From assembly GCF_023954335.1 (NCBI RefSeq), contig NZ_JAMLIE010000002.1, positions 372,001 through 436,000 of the forward strand: a DNA stretch of 64,000 bases, written 5' to 3'. Each line of letters opens with the position of its first letter. Position 1 is the first letter of the stretch. The translations under genes and the position numbers were made by a program. The notes below the pieces were generated by a model. That model did no database searches, was not told the origin of the DNA, and worked only from the letters and a program-made list of their open reading frames with translations. Shown here one piece after another: positions 23,630 through 32,612 of the stretch. The stretch comes from Aquamicrobium sp. Its GTDB lineage: Bacteria; Pseudomonadota; Alphaproteobacteria; Rhizobiales; Rhizobiaceae.

Positions 23630-25108
23630 ATGACGATCTCCGACAAGCTCCTGTCCAGGCTCAAGGACCCGTCGCTCGCCATCGACAAGGCTCTGATCGC
23701 CGGAGAATGGGTGGCCGCCAGCGACAGCGGCAAGACCTTCGAGGTGACCAATCCCTCTACCGGAGAGGTCATCGCGGTGCTGCCGGACATGAACCGGGCG
23801 GAGGCCGCGCGCGCCGTCGACGCAGCCTACATCGCCCAGAAGGCATGGGCGAAGAAGACCGGCAAGGAACGCGCCGCCTTGCTGCGCAGGCTCTACGACC
23901 TGATGGTCGCCAATGCCGACGATCTGGCCGCGATCCTAACCATGGAGATGGGCAAGCCGCTGGCGGAGGCCAAAGGTGAGATCCTCTACGGCGCGGCCTA
24001 TGTCGAGTGGTTCGGCGAAGAGGCCAAGCGCGTCTATGGCGACACGATTCCCGGCCACCAGGCCGACAAGCGCATCATCGTAATCCGGCAGCCGGTCGGC
24101 GTCGTCGCGGCGATCACGCCGTGGAACTTCCCCAACGCCATGCTGGCGCGCAAGTTCGCGCCGGCGGTTGCGGCCGGCTGCGCCATGATCTCCAAGCCGG
24201 CGGCGGAAACGCCGCTCTCGGCGCTATCGCTGGCCTTGCTGGCGGAGCGTGCTGGCCTGCCGGCGGGCGTCTTCAACGTGGTGCTATCGAAGGATTCGCC
24301 TGCTGTCGGCAAGGAGTTCACCGAGAACGACAAGGTGCGCAAGCTGACCTTCACCGGCTCAACCGAGGTCGGCCGCATCCTGATGCGGCAGGGCGCGGAC
24401 CAGATCATGAAGCTGGGCCTCGAGCTCGGCGGCAACGCGCCCTTCATCGTGTTCGACGACGCCGATCTCGATGCGGCCGTCGAAGGCGCGATGGTTTCGA
24501 AATACCGCAACAACGGCCAGACCTGCGTATGCGCCAACCGCATCTATGTCCAGTCGGGCGTCTATGACGCCTTCGCCGGGAAGCTGGCCATGAAGGTCAG
24601 CGCAATTAAGGTCGGCGACGGCTTCGAGGACGGCGTCAATGCCGGGCCGCTGATCGACAGGAAAGCGCTCGCCAAGGTCGAGGAGCATATCGGCGATGCC
24701 GTGTCGAAAGGCGCGACGGTGGCGCTCGGCGGCAAGCCGGACGCCAGAGGCGGCCTGTTCTTCCAGCCGACCATCCTGACCGGCGTGACGACCGACATGA
24801 AGGTCGCCCGCGAGGAGACCTTCGGGCCGGTCGCGCCCCTGTTCAGCTTCGACACCGAGGAGGAGCTGATCGCCATGGCCAACGACACCGAGTTCGGCCT
24901 GGCTTCCTATTTCTACGCAAGGGACGTGTCGCGCATCTTCCGCGTGGCCGAGGCGCTCGAATACGGCATGGTCGGTATCAACACCGGCCTGATCTCAACC
25001 GAGGTTGCGCCCTTCGGCGGCGTCAAGCAGTCGGGCCAGGGGCGCGAAGGCTCCAAGTACGGCATCGATGACTATGTCGAGATGAAATATCTCTGCTTGA
25101 GTATATAG
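23630..25108 (+). CDS. gabD: Succinate-semialdehyde dehydrogenase
   Basis: The 492-residue aldehyde dehydrogenase oxidises succinate semialdehyde to succinate. Motifs include TPWNFPNAM, FTGSTEVGRIL, the catalytic Glu in ELGGNAPF and the catalytic Cys in NNGQTCVCANR. Length and sequence fit GabD well, and it directly follows gabT. Together they feed a C4 amine into the TCA cycle. Confidence 0.93.
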   Translation: MTISDKLLSRLKDPSLAIDKALIAGEWVAASDSGKTFEVTNPSTGEVIAVLPDMNRAEAARAVDAAYIAQKAWAKKTGKERAALLRRLYDLMVANADDLAAILTMEMGKPLAEAKGEILYGAAYVEWFGEEAKRVYGDTIPGHQADKRIIVIRQPVGVVAAITPWNFPNAMLARKFAPAVAAGCAMISKPAAETPLSALSLALLAERAGLPAGVFNVVLSKDSPAVGKEFTENDKVRKLTFTGSTEVGRILMRQGADQIMKLGLELGGNAPFIVFDDADLDAAVEGAMVSKYRNNGQTCVCANRIYVQSGVYDAFAGKLAMKVSAIKVGDGFEDGVNAGPLIDRKALAKVEEHIGDAVSKGATVALGGKPDARGGLFFQPTILTGVTTDMKVAREETFGPVAPLFSFDTEEELIAMANDTEFGLASYFYARDVSRIFRVAEALEYGMVGINTGLISTEVAPFGGVKQSGQGREGSKYGIDDYVEMKYLCLSI

Positions 25109-25245
25109 GCATAAAACAACCTCCATAAACGATGTTCTTGTGTCGCCTGCTGCGAAATCGCTCGTATTTTGAGCGCTCGGCGGCACGAATGTCCCCACCA
25201 TGATTTATTACCCAAAGATCAAATCTCAATAAAGGGAACAACGAG

Positions 25246-26136
25246 ATGGCAACAGGCACCATCGTACTAACAGTCGCGTGCAAATCTAGGAGAGGAATAG
25301 TCGCTGCCATTTCCGGCTATTTGGCCGGAATGGGTTGCAACATCGTTGATAGCTCGCAATTTGATGACCTCGAATCCGGCATGTTTTTTATGCGGATCAG
25401 TTTCCTTTCCGAGGAAGGCCGCAACCGCACGGAGCTCGAGGAAGGGTTCTCCGAAATAGCGGAAACTTTCGGGATGATCACCGAGATGCACGATGAAACA
25501 CATCGCATGAAGGTGTTGATCATGGTGTCGCGATTCGGCCATTGTCTGAATGATCTTCTCTATCGCTGGAAGATCGGGGCGTTGCCCATCGATATTGTCG
25601 GGGTGGTATCGAACCATTTCGACTACCAGAAAGTCGTCGTGAACCACGATATCCCGTATCATCACATCAAGGTGACGAAAGAGAACAAGTCAAAGGCGGA
25701 AGCCGCGCTTGCCGAGTTGATCGAGCAAACAGGCACGGACCTCATAGTTCTCGCCCGCTATATGCAGGTGCTTTCCGATGACCTCTGTCGGAAGATGTCG
25801 GGGCGGATCATCAATATCCACCACTCCTTCTTGCCGAGCTTCAAAGGAGCAAATCCGTACAAGCAGGCGTTCGAGCGCGGCGTCAAGCTGATTGGCGCAA
25901 CTGCCCACTACGTCACCGCCGATCTGGATGAAGGCCCGATCATCGAGCAGGACGTGGCCCGGATATCCCATGCTCAATCGGCCGAGGATTACATCTCGAT
26001 TGGCCGTGATGTGGAAAGCCAGGTTCTCGCACGCGCCATCCATGCTCATATCCATCATCGGATCTTTATCAATGGAAATCGTACCGTCGTATTTCCGGCA
26101 AGCCCCGGCTCGTACGCTTCCGAGCGGATGGGGTGA
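25246..26136 (+). CDS. purU: Formyltetrahydrofolate deformylase
   Basis: The 296-residue protein has an N-terminal ACT-like domain (about 1-80, GIVAAISGYLAGMG) and a formyl-transferase domain with the hydrolase-active IHHSFLPSFKGANPYKQA stretch. PurU releases formate and THF from 10-formyl-THF. It ends 3 bp before folD. In amine-demethylation clusters PurU and FolD recycle the THF that accepts one-carbon units, which fits the flavoprotein at 34410. Confidence 0.93.
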   Translation: MATGTIVLTVACKSRRGIVAAISGYLAGMGCNIVDSSQFDDLESGMFFMRISFLSEEGRNRTELEEGFSEIAETFGMITEMHDETHRMKVLIMVSRFGHCLNDLLYRWKIGALPIDIVGVVSNHFDYQKVVVNHDIPYHHIKVTKENKSKAEAALAELIEQTGTDLIVLARYMQVLSDDLCRKMSGRIINIHHSFLPSFKGANPYKQAFERGVKLIGATAHYVTADLDEGPIIEQDVARISHAQSAEDYISIGRDVESQVLARAIHAHIHHRIFINGNRTVVFPASPGSYASERMG

Positions 26137-26139
26137 ACG

Positions 26140-27081
26140 ATGTCAAAACTCATCGACGGGAAGGCTGCGGCTCAATCGGTCATAGAGCAGGTGAAATCTG
26201 CGACAGGAGTACTGCAGCACGAGACCGGAACTGTTCCCGGCATCGCGGTGGTCATCGTGGGCGAGGACCCCGCAAGCAAGGTCTATGTCGCCTCGAAGTC
26301 GAGGATGGCGAAAGAATGCGGATTCCATTCGGTCCAGCATGATCTCTCGACAGAGAGCAGCGAAGTCGACCTGCTCACCCTCATCGGCATTCTCAACGCC
26401 GATCCGAGGGTTCACGGCATCCTGGTGCAACTCCCGCTGCCGCCCCACATCGATTCGGGCCGCATCCTGCAGGCGATTGCCCCGGAGAAGGACGTCGACG
26501 GTTTCACCTTCGTCAACGTGGGCAAGCTCGGAACCGGTGAGATTGCGAGTGCGTTCGTACCCTGTACGCCGGCAGGCTGCATGATACTTCTTGAGGGAGC
26601 ACGCGGCCGTGATCTATCCGGCCTGTCGGCTGTGGTGCTCGGTCGCTCGAACATCGTTGGCAAACCAATCGCGAACCTGCTTCTAGCCGCCCATGCTACG
26701 GTTACCGTCGCTCACAGCCGGACCAAGGACCTAGCAGCGATCTGCCGCGCCGCCGATATTCTCGTCGCAGCCGTTGGTCGGCCAGAAATGGTCAGGGGTG
26801 ACTGGATCAAACCAGGAGCAACCGTAATCGACGTCGGCATTAACCGTGTATCGGCCCCAGACAAGGGGCAAGGGAAGACGCGGATTGTGGGTGATGTGGC
26901 CTATGCAGAGGCGTCAGAATGGGCAGGCGCCATCACACCTGTTCCAGGTGGCGTTGGCCCGATGACTATTGCGATGCTGATGGCGAATACGGCAAAAGCC
27001 GCCTGGATCGCGTCCGGGCTGGAGATCGCAGATTTCGACACGCTCTTGTGTGATCGAGGCCCGTGTGTAACGCCGTCCTAA
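26140..27081 (+). CDS. folD: Bifunctional methylene-THF dehydrogenase/cyclohydrolase
   Basis: The 313-residue protein has FolD signatures: YVASKSRMAKECGF (the catalytic Lys in the Y-x3-K motif), DVDGFTFVNVG, VLGRSNIVGKP and PVPGGVGPMTI. It oxidises 5,10-methylene-THF to 10-formyl-THF. It is coupled to purU. This copy is likely dedicated to the catabolic pathway; a housekeeping folD probably exists elsewhere. Confidence 0.95.
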   Translation: MSKLIDGKAAAQSVIEQVKSATGVLQHETGTVPGIAVVIVGEDPASKVYVASKSRMAKECGFHSVQHDLSTESSEVDLLTLIGILNADPRVHGILVQLPLPPHIDSGRILQAIAPEKDVDGFTFVNVGKLGTGEIASAFVPCTPAGCMILLEGARGRDLSGLSAVVLGRSNIVGKPIANLLLAAHATVTVAHSRTKDLAAICRAADILVAAVGRPEMVRGDWIKPGATVIDVGINRVSAPDKGQGKTRIVGDVAYAEASEWAGAITPVPGGVGPMTIAMLMANTAKAAWIASGLEIADFDTLLCDRGPCVTPS

Positions 27082-27220
27082 GCCCTGCCCAGGTTGACGA
27101 GATATGATGTGTGATGGCGAATCGCCTCGCTATTTCGGGCAAGCGCCAAGGGGAAAAGCCGTCGACCTGGAATTCAGTCGACCGGCATTAGGCTGCCGGT
27201 CGACTCGGGGGCCGTGACAG

Positions 27221-27820
27221 TCATCTAAGTGGCAAGCACCATATGGCAAGGAAGGGATCGGAACCGGAGCGCATGGCGTGGAAGATGTTTGGAGAGTTGT
27301 AGAGCGTTCCGCCCACACCAGGCGAAAACCACTCTTCTCCTTCTCGCCACCACTCGCCCGCGGAAAGCGCGAGATAGGCTTCCTCGGGGGCATGCTGATG
27401 GTCAGGGTAGCGGATGTTTGGAGCCATCAATGTCATGCCGATCCACACATCGTCCCGGACCTCCAAGCCAGTCGGTCCGACTAGGATAGCATTCGCGTGG
27501 CCATCCCAAAACTCGGGGGCTGACTCGTTGCTGCTCGCACGCTGCGTCCATGTCAACGATGGTCGAAGATGCTCAAACGCATCGGCGACTTTCGCCAGCC
27601 CAGCCGATTTCCTGCGTGCGGTTTCCAATGCTGCATCGATAAAACGGCAGACAGGTAGTTGCCTGGGTTCCAGTTCGTTCGTGCGTTCTGCTGGTGTCTT
27701 CAACGCCGCTGATATGCGTGAGACAACAGCGATGGTCGACTGCGCGACGTTCGGGTCTGCTCGTATGCAGTTGAAGGTGTGGTCTATAAAATCCTGCAAA
27801 TCCTTGGACTGATGCGTCAT
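27221..27820 (-). CDS. DddQ-like cupin, putative DMSP-lyase family
   Basis: The 199-residue protein has a helical N-terminal half and a C-terminal cupin. YPDHQHAPEEAYLAL contains the Tyr, His, His and Glu metal ligands of DddQ-type DMSP lyases, and NSPNIFHAMRSG supplies the final His. DddQ cleaves dimethylsulfoniopropionate to acrylate and DMS. Related cupins with other substrates exist, so the reaction is uncertain. It faces folD in the opposite direction and has GGAGG 5 bp upstream of the ATG. Confidence 0.65.
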   Translation of the reverse strand: MTHQSKDLQDFIDHTFNCIRADPNVAQSTIAVVSRISAALKTPAERTNELEPRQLPVCRFIDAALETARRKSAGLAKVADAFEHLRPSLTWTQRASSNESAPEFWDGHANAILVGPTGLEVRDDVWIGMTLMAPNIRYPDHQHAPEEAYLALSAGEWWREGEEWFSPGVGGTLYNSPNIFHAMRSGSDPFLAIWCLPLR

Positions 27821-27882
27821 CTGCGCCTCCAAATTTGTCGCAGCCGGCTTGCCTTAGTCCGACTGGCAATGTGTTAAACTGG

Positions 27883-28740
27883 CTAGAATGAATCGCCGAC
27901 GCAGACCCAGATCAACTCGGCCGATCCGGGTCCCAGGCTTCTCCACGAGTGCGGCGTACTGCTATTGAAGTAGATGCTATCCCCCTTCGTCAGCACATGG
28001 ACCCTATTGTCATCAAGGGTGATCTCGAAGGTTCCGGATGTAACGACAATGAACTCTTCGCCGGAGTGCCGGTATGCGCCATTGCTTTGAACGCCGGGTT
28101 CCAGCGTCCATCGCTGGCAATCCATGACATCGACGCCGGAACCTAGCCGCTCGATCTGGACGCCGACGCCGAGGCGAGGCAGCAGTACCCCGCGGTCCCG
28201 CATCACGATCTCCTGCCCGCTTCGACTTGTGTCCACCCCCATGATTTCGTTCAGTGTCACGCCGAAAAAGGTCGCAATCCGCTTCAGCGCCGGAACGTCT
28301 AGGCCAATCGACGTACGCTCAATCGATGCAAGTTGGTTTGCAGTGAGCCCGATGGCGCTTGCAACCTCGCGCTGTGTCAGTCGCCGTGCGGTACGCATCT
28401 CGCGCAATAAGCGGCCGATTCCATCGATGCCAGAGACAGGCTCGACATTTCCGGGCGCCGGCAGCGACGTGGCGATCTGGGCTATCGGCATCTTCTTTCG
28501 ACTGCGCATGCGTTTGATCGAGACCGCTGTCTCCACGTCGGCATGCTTGTACAGCCGCCTCCCGGTGGGGCTATAGGTGGGTTGCAGCAATCCTTTCTGT
28601 TCCCACACACGGATGGTCGAAACGGACACGTCGGCTAATCGGGCGACATCAGAGATTTTCAAGGCCGGGGTTCGATCATCGGCGGTAGATGCCTTCTGCG
28701 TCTTCGCGGTAGGCGCCTTCCGGGTCCTATCATGCGTCAT
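27883..28740 (-). CDS. MerR-XRE-cupin transcriptional regulator 2
   Basis: The 285-residue protein repeats the architecture of the 21371 protein: MerR HTH (KISDVARLADVSVSTIRVWE), XRE HTH (LTQREVASAIGLTANQLASIE) and a cupin with HSGEEFIVVTSG and GDSIYFNSSTPHSW. It is divergent from the ABC-importer operon, separated by a 424-bp region holding a perfect dyad. I infer that it controls the importer and flavoprotein genes, with the two regulators splitting control of the island. Confidence 0.85.
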   Translation of the reverse strand: MTHDRTRKAPTAKTQKASTADDRTPALKISDVARLADVSVSTIRVWEQKGLLQPTYSPTGRRLYKHADVETAVSIKRMRSRKKMPIAQIATSLPAPGNVEPVSGIDGIGRLLREMRTARRLTQREVASAIGLTANQLASIERTSIGLDVPALKRIATFFGVTLNEIMGVDTSRSGQEIVMRDRGVLLPRLGVGVQIERLGSGVDVMDCQRWTLEPGVQSNGAYRHSGEEFIVVTSGTFEITLDDNRVHVLTKGDSIYFNSSTPHSWRSLGPGSAELIWVCVGDSF

Positions 28741-29164
28741 TCGAAACGGCCTCACGTCCAGCCACAAATACTTCAAAATACAGCTTTCCGACGGCTTTTG
28801 GTTACTTCAATCTGACCTACAAATTTTCATCATGAAGCGTGCCGTGAGCTTTCATCCAGCGGCGGCATATGAAGCACTGCGCCGCAGGGATGGCAACCGT
28901 TTCCGTCCTCGCATCACTTTCGTCGTAACGACAATAGCGCGTTCGAAAGTGCCTTGACATCCCCTCAAAGCTATATTTTTGTAGCTTTTATCCAAGCTGA
29001 GAAGCGCATCTCGAGCTGGGAGCCAACACCTGAATTGCTGTGAGCCCGGGTCGCCTGATCTCGGTTCCCGCCGGTTAGCTATGCCGGCTGGCTGCCTCGA
29101 TTTGCGGAATGTGCGTCAAGTTTCGATTTCAACGACCCAGGACGGGTCAAACCGGAGGACGAAC
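28741..29164. other. Divergent regulatory region between regulator 2 and the importer
   Basis: No gene is evident. The stretch has a TTGACA at 28954 and the dyad at 28967-28988, which fit an operator for the divergent promoters. Confidence 0.5.
28967..28988. promoter_or_regulatory. Perfect dyad, candidate operator of regulator 2
   Basis: AAAGCTA (28967-28973) and TAGCTTT (28982-28988) are perfect inverted repeats around an AT-rich 8-bp centre, just after TTGACA at 28954-28959. MerR proteins bind dyads between the -35 and -10 boxes, which suits this position. Confidence 0.55.
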
Positions 29165-30712
29165 ATGAGGATAGGAACCACCATCTTTTCAGCGGCGTTG
29201 CTGCTATCGACTTCTGCGCTCGCCGACCCCGTCTACGGCGGTCGCGCCAACGTCGTCATCCAGCCGGAGCCGCCGGGCCTGATGGTCGGCTTGCTCCAGA
29301 ACCAGCCGACGCAGATGATCGCGGGGAACATCTACGAAAGCCTGCTGCGCTACGACACTGACCTTCGCCCCATGCCGCAGCTTGCGCATACGTGGAACAT
29401 TTCCGAGGACGGCCTGACCTATACATTCCAGCTCAACGAAGGCGTCAAATGGCATGACGGCAAGGACTTCACGTCCGAAGACGTGGTGTTCTCGGTGGAC
29501 GTGTTTCTTCGTGAGACCCACGCTCGGGTGAGGAGCGCACTCCAATATGTGGAATCGATCACTGCGCCGGATGCGCACACCGTCGTCTTCAAGCTGAATC
29601 AGCCTTTTGGTCCGTTCATCGGCATGTTCGAGGCTGGAACGATGCCGATGATCCCCAAACACATCTATGAAGGCACGGATTTCCGAAACAACCCCGCCAA
29701 CAACACTCCCATCGGCACCGGTCCCTTCAAATTCACCGAATGGGTCCGTGGATCGCACGTTCTCCTGACCAAGAATGAGCAGTACTACGAGGAGGGCAAG
29801 CCCTATCTCGATGAGATCTACTGGCACGTCATTCCCGACGCGGCCGCGCGCTCGGTTGCGTACGAGACGGGAGTAATCGACATCCTGCCGGGTGGATCGA
29901 TCGAAAATTTTGACGTCAAGCGTTTGACCGAGCTTGCAAATAGCTGTGTTACCGACAAGGGCTGGGAGTTCTTTGGTCCCCATTCGTGGCTATGGCTCAA
30001 CAACCGTATCGATCCGATATCGGACGTGCGGTTCCGCAAGGCGATCATGCATGCCATCGATCGCGAGTTCTCTCACCAGGCGCTGTGGAACGGCCTTGGT
30101 AAGCTGGCGACCGGGCCGATTTCCTCGTCGACTCGCTTCTACAGCGACGATGTCACCAAGTACGACTACGATCCGGAGAAGGCACGTCAACTGCTGAAGG
30201 AAGTCGGCTACGACGGCAGGCCGATACGAATGCTCGCGATGCCATACGGAGAAGTATGGACGCGCTGGGCCGAGGCCGTGAAGCAGAATCTGGAAGAGGT
30301 CGGCATTCGCGTCGAAATCGAATCTACCGACGTCGCCGGCTGGAACCAGAGACTGTCCGAATGGGACTATGAGATCGCTTTCACATATCTGTTCCAGTAT
30401 GGCGATCCCGCGCTTGGCGTCTCGCGCAACTATCTCTCGACGAACATCGCAAAGGGCAATCCCTACAACAATGTTCAGGGTTGGGTGAACGAGGAAGTCG
30501 ACCGCCTGTTCAATGCTGCGGCGGTTGCGGTGACACCGGAAGAACGCCAGAAGCTCTACACCGAAGCGCAGCAGAAGATTGTCGACGAAGTCCCCGTCGC
30601 CTGGCTTCTGGAGCTTGGCCTTCCGACGATTTATCGCTGCAATATCAAGGATCTGATTACGACCGCAGTGGGCGTCAACGACGGCTTCAAGAACGCCTAT
30701 ATCGAGAAATAG
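29165..30712 (+). CDS. Peptide/opine-type ABC substrate-binding protein
   Basis: The 515-residue protein has a signal peptide (MRIGTTIFSAALLLSTSALA, cleaved before DP) and the SBP_bac_5 fold: YESLLRYDTDLRPMPQLAHTW, FQLNEGVKWHDGKDFTSEDVV and AIMHAIDREF. It delivers a small amine or peptide to the permeases at 30798 and 31766. Start at 29165 follows CGGAGGACGA. Substrate unknown. Confidence 0.88.
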   Translation: MRIGTTIFSAALLLSTSALADPVYGGRANVVIQPEPPGLMVGLLQNQPTQMIAGNIYESLLRYDTDLRPMPQLAHTWNISEDGLTYTFQLNEGVKWHDGKDFTSEDVVFSVDVFLRETHARVRSALQYVESITAPDAHTVVFKLNQPFGPFIGMFEAGTMPMIPKHIYEGTDFRNNPANNTPIGTGPFKFTEWVRGSHVLLTKNEQYYEEGKPYLDEIYWHVIPDAAARSVAYETGVIDILPGGSIENFDVKRLTELANSCVTDKGWEFFGPHSWLWLNNRIDPISDVRFRKAIMHAIDREFSHQALWNGLGKLATGPISSSTRFYSDDVTKYDYDPEKARQLLKEVGYDGRPIRMLAMPYGEVWTRWAEAVKQNLEEVGIRVEIESTDVAGWNQRLSEWDYEIAFTYLFQYGDPALGVSRNYLSTNIAKGNPYNNVQGWVNEEVDRLFNAAAVAVTPEERQKLYTEAQQKIVDEVPVAWLLELGLPTIYRCNIKDLITTAVGVNDGFKNAYIEK

Positions 30713-30797
30713 GCATGCCTCCAGGGCGAGGGTGCGTCTGTGCTCTCGCCCTGGGGTTGCGCTCGATGCTGCCGTACGGAACCAGGTGAGATAGTGC

Positions 30798-31766
30798 ATG
30801 CTTCTTTTCGTTGCTTCGCGGCTGTTGAAGGCTGCGGTGGTCCTGATTGCGATCCTGACGCTGAATTTCCTGCTGATACACGCCGCACCGGGTGACCCTG
30901 TGTTTGTCCTGGCCGGCGAGGCGGGAGCTGCTGACGCCCTCTACATCGAGCAACTGCGCGAACGCTTCGGCCTTGATCGTCCGCTGCTTCAACAGCTTGG
31001 CATCTATCTAGGCGGCATCCTTCAGTTCGACCTGGGCTTTTCCTATCGCCAGCAGATGCCGGTCATGGACCTGATCCTGCAACGACTCCCGGCGACGCTG
31101 CTCCTGACCACAACGGCATTCATAATTGCCCTGACGGTCGGAACGCTGGCGGGTGCGCTCGCCGCCGCGCGCGTTCGAAAGTGGTCCGACACTGTGATCT
31201 CAACCGCCGCTCTCTTTTTCTATGCAACGCCACTCTTCTGGGTCGCCTTGATGGCCGTGCTGGTTTTTTCTGTCTACCTGGAGTGGCTGCCGGGCTTCGG
31301 CTACGAAACCGTTGGTGGGAGATATACCGGGCTCGACCGGGCGCTCGACATCGGCCGCCATTTGATCCTGCCGGCGACGACCCTGGGGCTCTTCTTCACC
31401 GCCGTCTATGTGCGCATGACGCGCGCATCGATGTTGGAAGTTGCCCAACAGGACTTCGTCAAGACGGCTCACGCCAAGGGGCTCAAACCCGGATTAATCC
31501 AGCGCCGTCACGTCTTCCGAAACGCCATGCTTCCAGTGGTGACGCTGGCGGGGCTGCAGGCCGGACAGCTCGTCGGTGGCGCGGTCCTGACGGAAACCGT
31601 ATTCGCCTGGCCAGGTATTGGCCGGTTGATGTTCGAGGCGCTGACGCAACGAGATTACAACGTCCTGCTCGGCGTCTTCTTCGTCTCTGCCGCCATGGTG
31701 CTTTTCTTCAATCTGATTACCGACATCCTCTACCGTGTCGTTGATCCCAGGATCCGAGCAGCGTGA
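30798..31766 (+). CDS. ABC permease, DppB/OppB type
   Basis: The 322-residue protein has about six membrane helices and a DppB-type EAA loop (QQDFVKTAHAKGLKPGLIQRR) that contacts the ATPase. The N terminus has the HAAPGDPV motif of the family. It overlaps the next permease gene start. Confidence 0.9.
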   Translation: MLLFVASRLLKAAVVLIAILTLNFLLIHAAPGDPVFVLAGEAGAADALYIEQLRERFGLDRPLLQQLGIYLGGILQFDLGFSYRQQMPVMDLILQRLPATLLLTTTAFIIALTVGTLAGALAAARVRKWSDTVISTAALFFYATPLFWVALMAVLVFSVYLEWLPGFGYETVGGRYTGLDRALDIGRHLILPATTLGLFFTAVYVRMTRASMLEVAQQDFVKTAHAKGLKPGLIQRRHVFRNAMLPVVTLAGLQAGQLVGGAVLTETVFAWPGIGRLMFEALTQRDYNVLLGVFFVSAAMVLFFNLITDILYRVVDPRIRAA

Positions 31767-32605
31767 TGGCTGATTTCTGGAGACGATACCGTCGCAACTA
31801 CGGAGCCGTCATAGGGCTCGTCGTTCTTGCCTTCGTCATTCTGGTGGCACTAACCGCGCCGCTGATTTTTCCCGACTCTCCGTGGCGAATGGTGCAGCGC
31901 CCCTTCCTGCCGCCGTTCGAAATGAGGGCCTATCCGCTCGGCACCGACACGCTCGGTCGAAACGTCATTGCGGGTCTCGCCTATGGAGCGCAGATTTCCC
32001 TGCTGATCGGCCTCGTATCGACAATCGTCGCCTTGGTGATCGGCATTCCGATCGGTGCGTTGGCCGGCTATTTCGGCGGCATGGTGGACGATGGCCTCAT
32101 GCGCTTCACCGAGTTCTTCCAGACGGTTCCGAGCTTCGCGCTGGCGATCGTGCTCGTCGCGATCTTCCAGCCGAGCATCTATTCCATCGTCGGCGCGATC
32201 GCGATCGTGAGTTGGCCGCCCGTTGCGCGCCTCGTCCGCGGGGAAGTCCTTTCGCTGCGCTCGCGCGAATATGTCGAGGCGGCGATACTGTCCGGGCAGA
32301 CCCACTCGACCATCATCTGGCGCCAGATTCTGCCCAACACGCTCTCTCCGATAATCGTGCTGGCGTCTCTCATGGTGGCGACGGCAATCCTGCTCGAGTC
32401 CTCGCTTTCGTTTCTGGGGTTGGGCGACCCGAACATGATGTCGTGGGGCTACATGATCGGCGCCGCCCGGACCGTTATCCGGCAGGCTTGGTGGCTGTCC
32501 TTTTTTCCCGGGGTCGCGATCCTCCTCACGGTGTTGGCGTTGAACCTCATCGGCGAAGGCTTGAACGACGCACTCAACCCACGCCTGTCCCGGCGGGGGG
32601 AGTAG
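31766..32605 (+). CDS. ABC permease, DppC/OppC type
   Basis: The 279-residue protein has YPLGTDTLGRNVIAGLAYG, typical of DppC proteins, several membrane helices and an EAA loop (REYVEAAILSGQTHSTIIWRQ). GTG at 31763 is an alternative start three bases upstream. It pairs with the 30798 permease. Confidence 0.9.
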   Translation: MADFWRRYRRNYGAVIGLVVLAFVILVALTAPLIFPDSPWRMVQRPFLPPFEMRAYPLGTDTLGRNVIAGLAYGAQISLLIGLVSTIVALVIGIPIGALAGYFGGMVDDGLMRFTEFFQTVPSFALAIVLVAIFQPSIYSIVGAIAIVSWPPVARLVRGEVLSLRSREYVEAAILSGQTHSTIIWRQILPNTLSPIIVLASLMVATAILLESSLSFLGLGDPNMMSWGYMIGAARTVIRQAWWLSFFPGVAILLTVLALNLIGEGLNDALNPRLSRRGE

Positions 32606-32612
32606 GCGGGCT

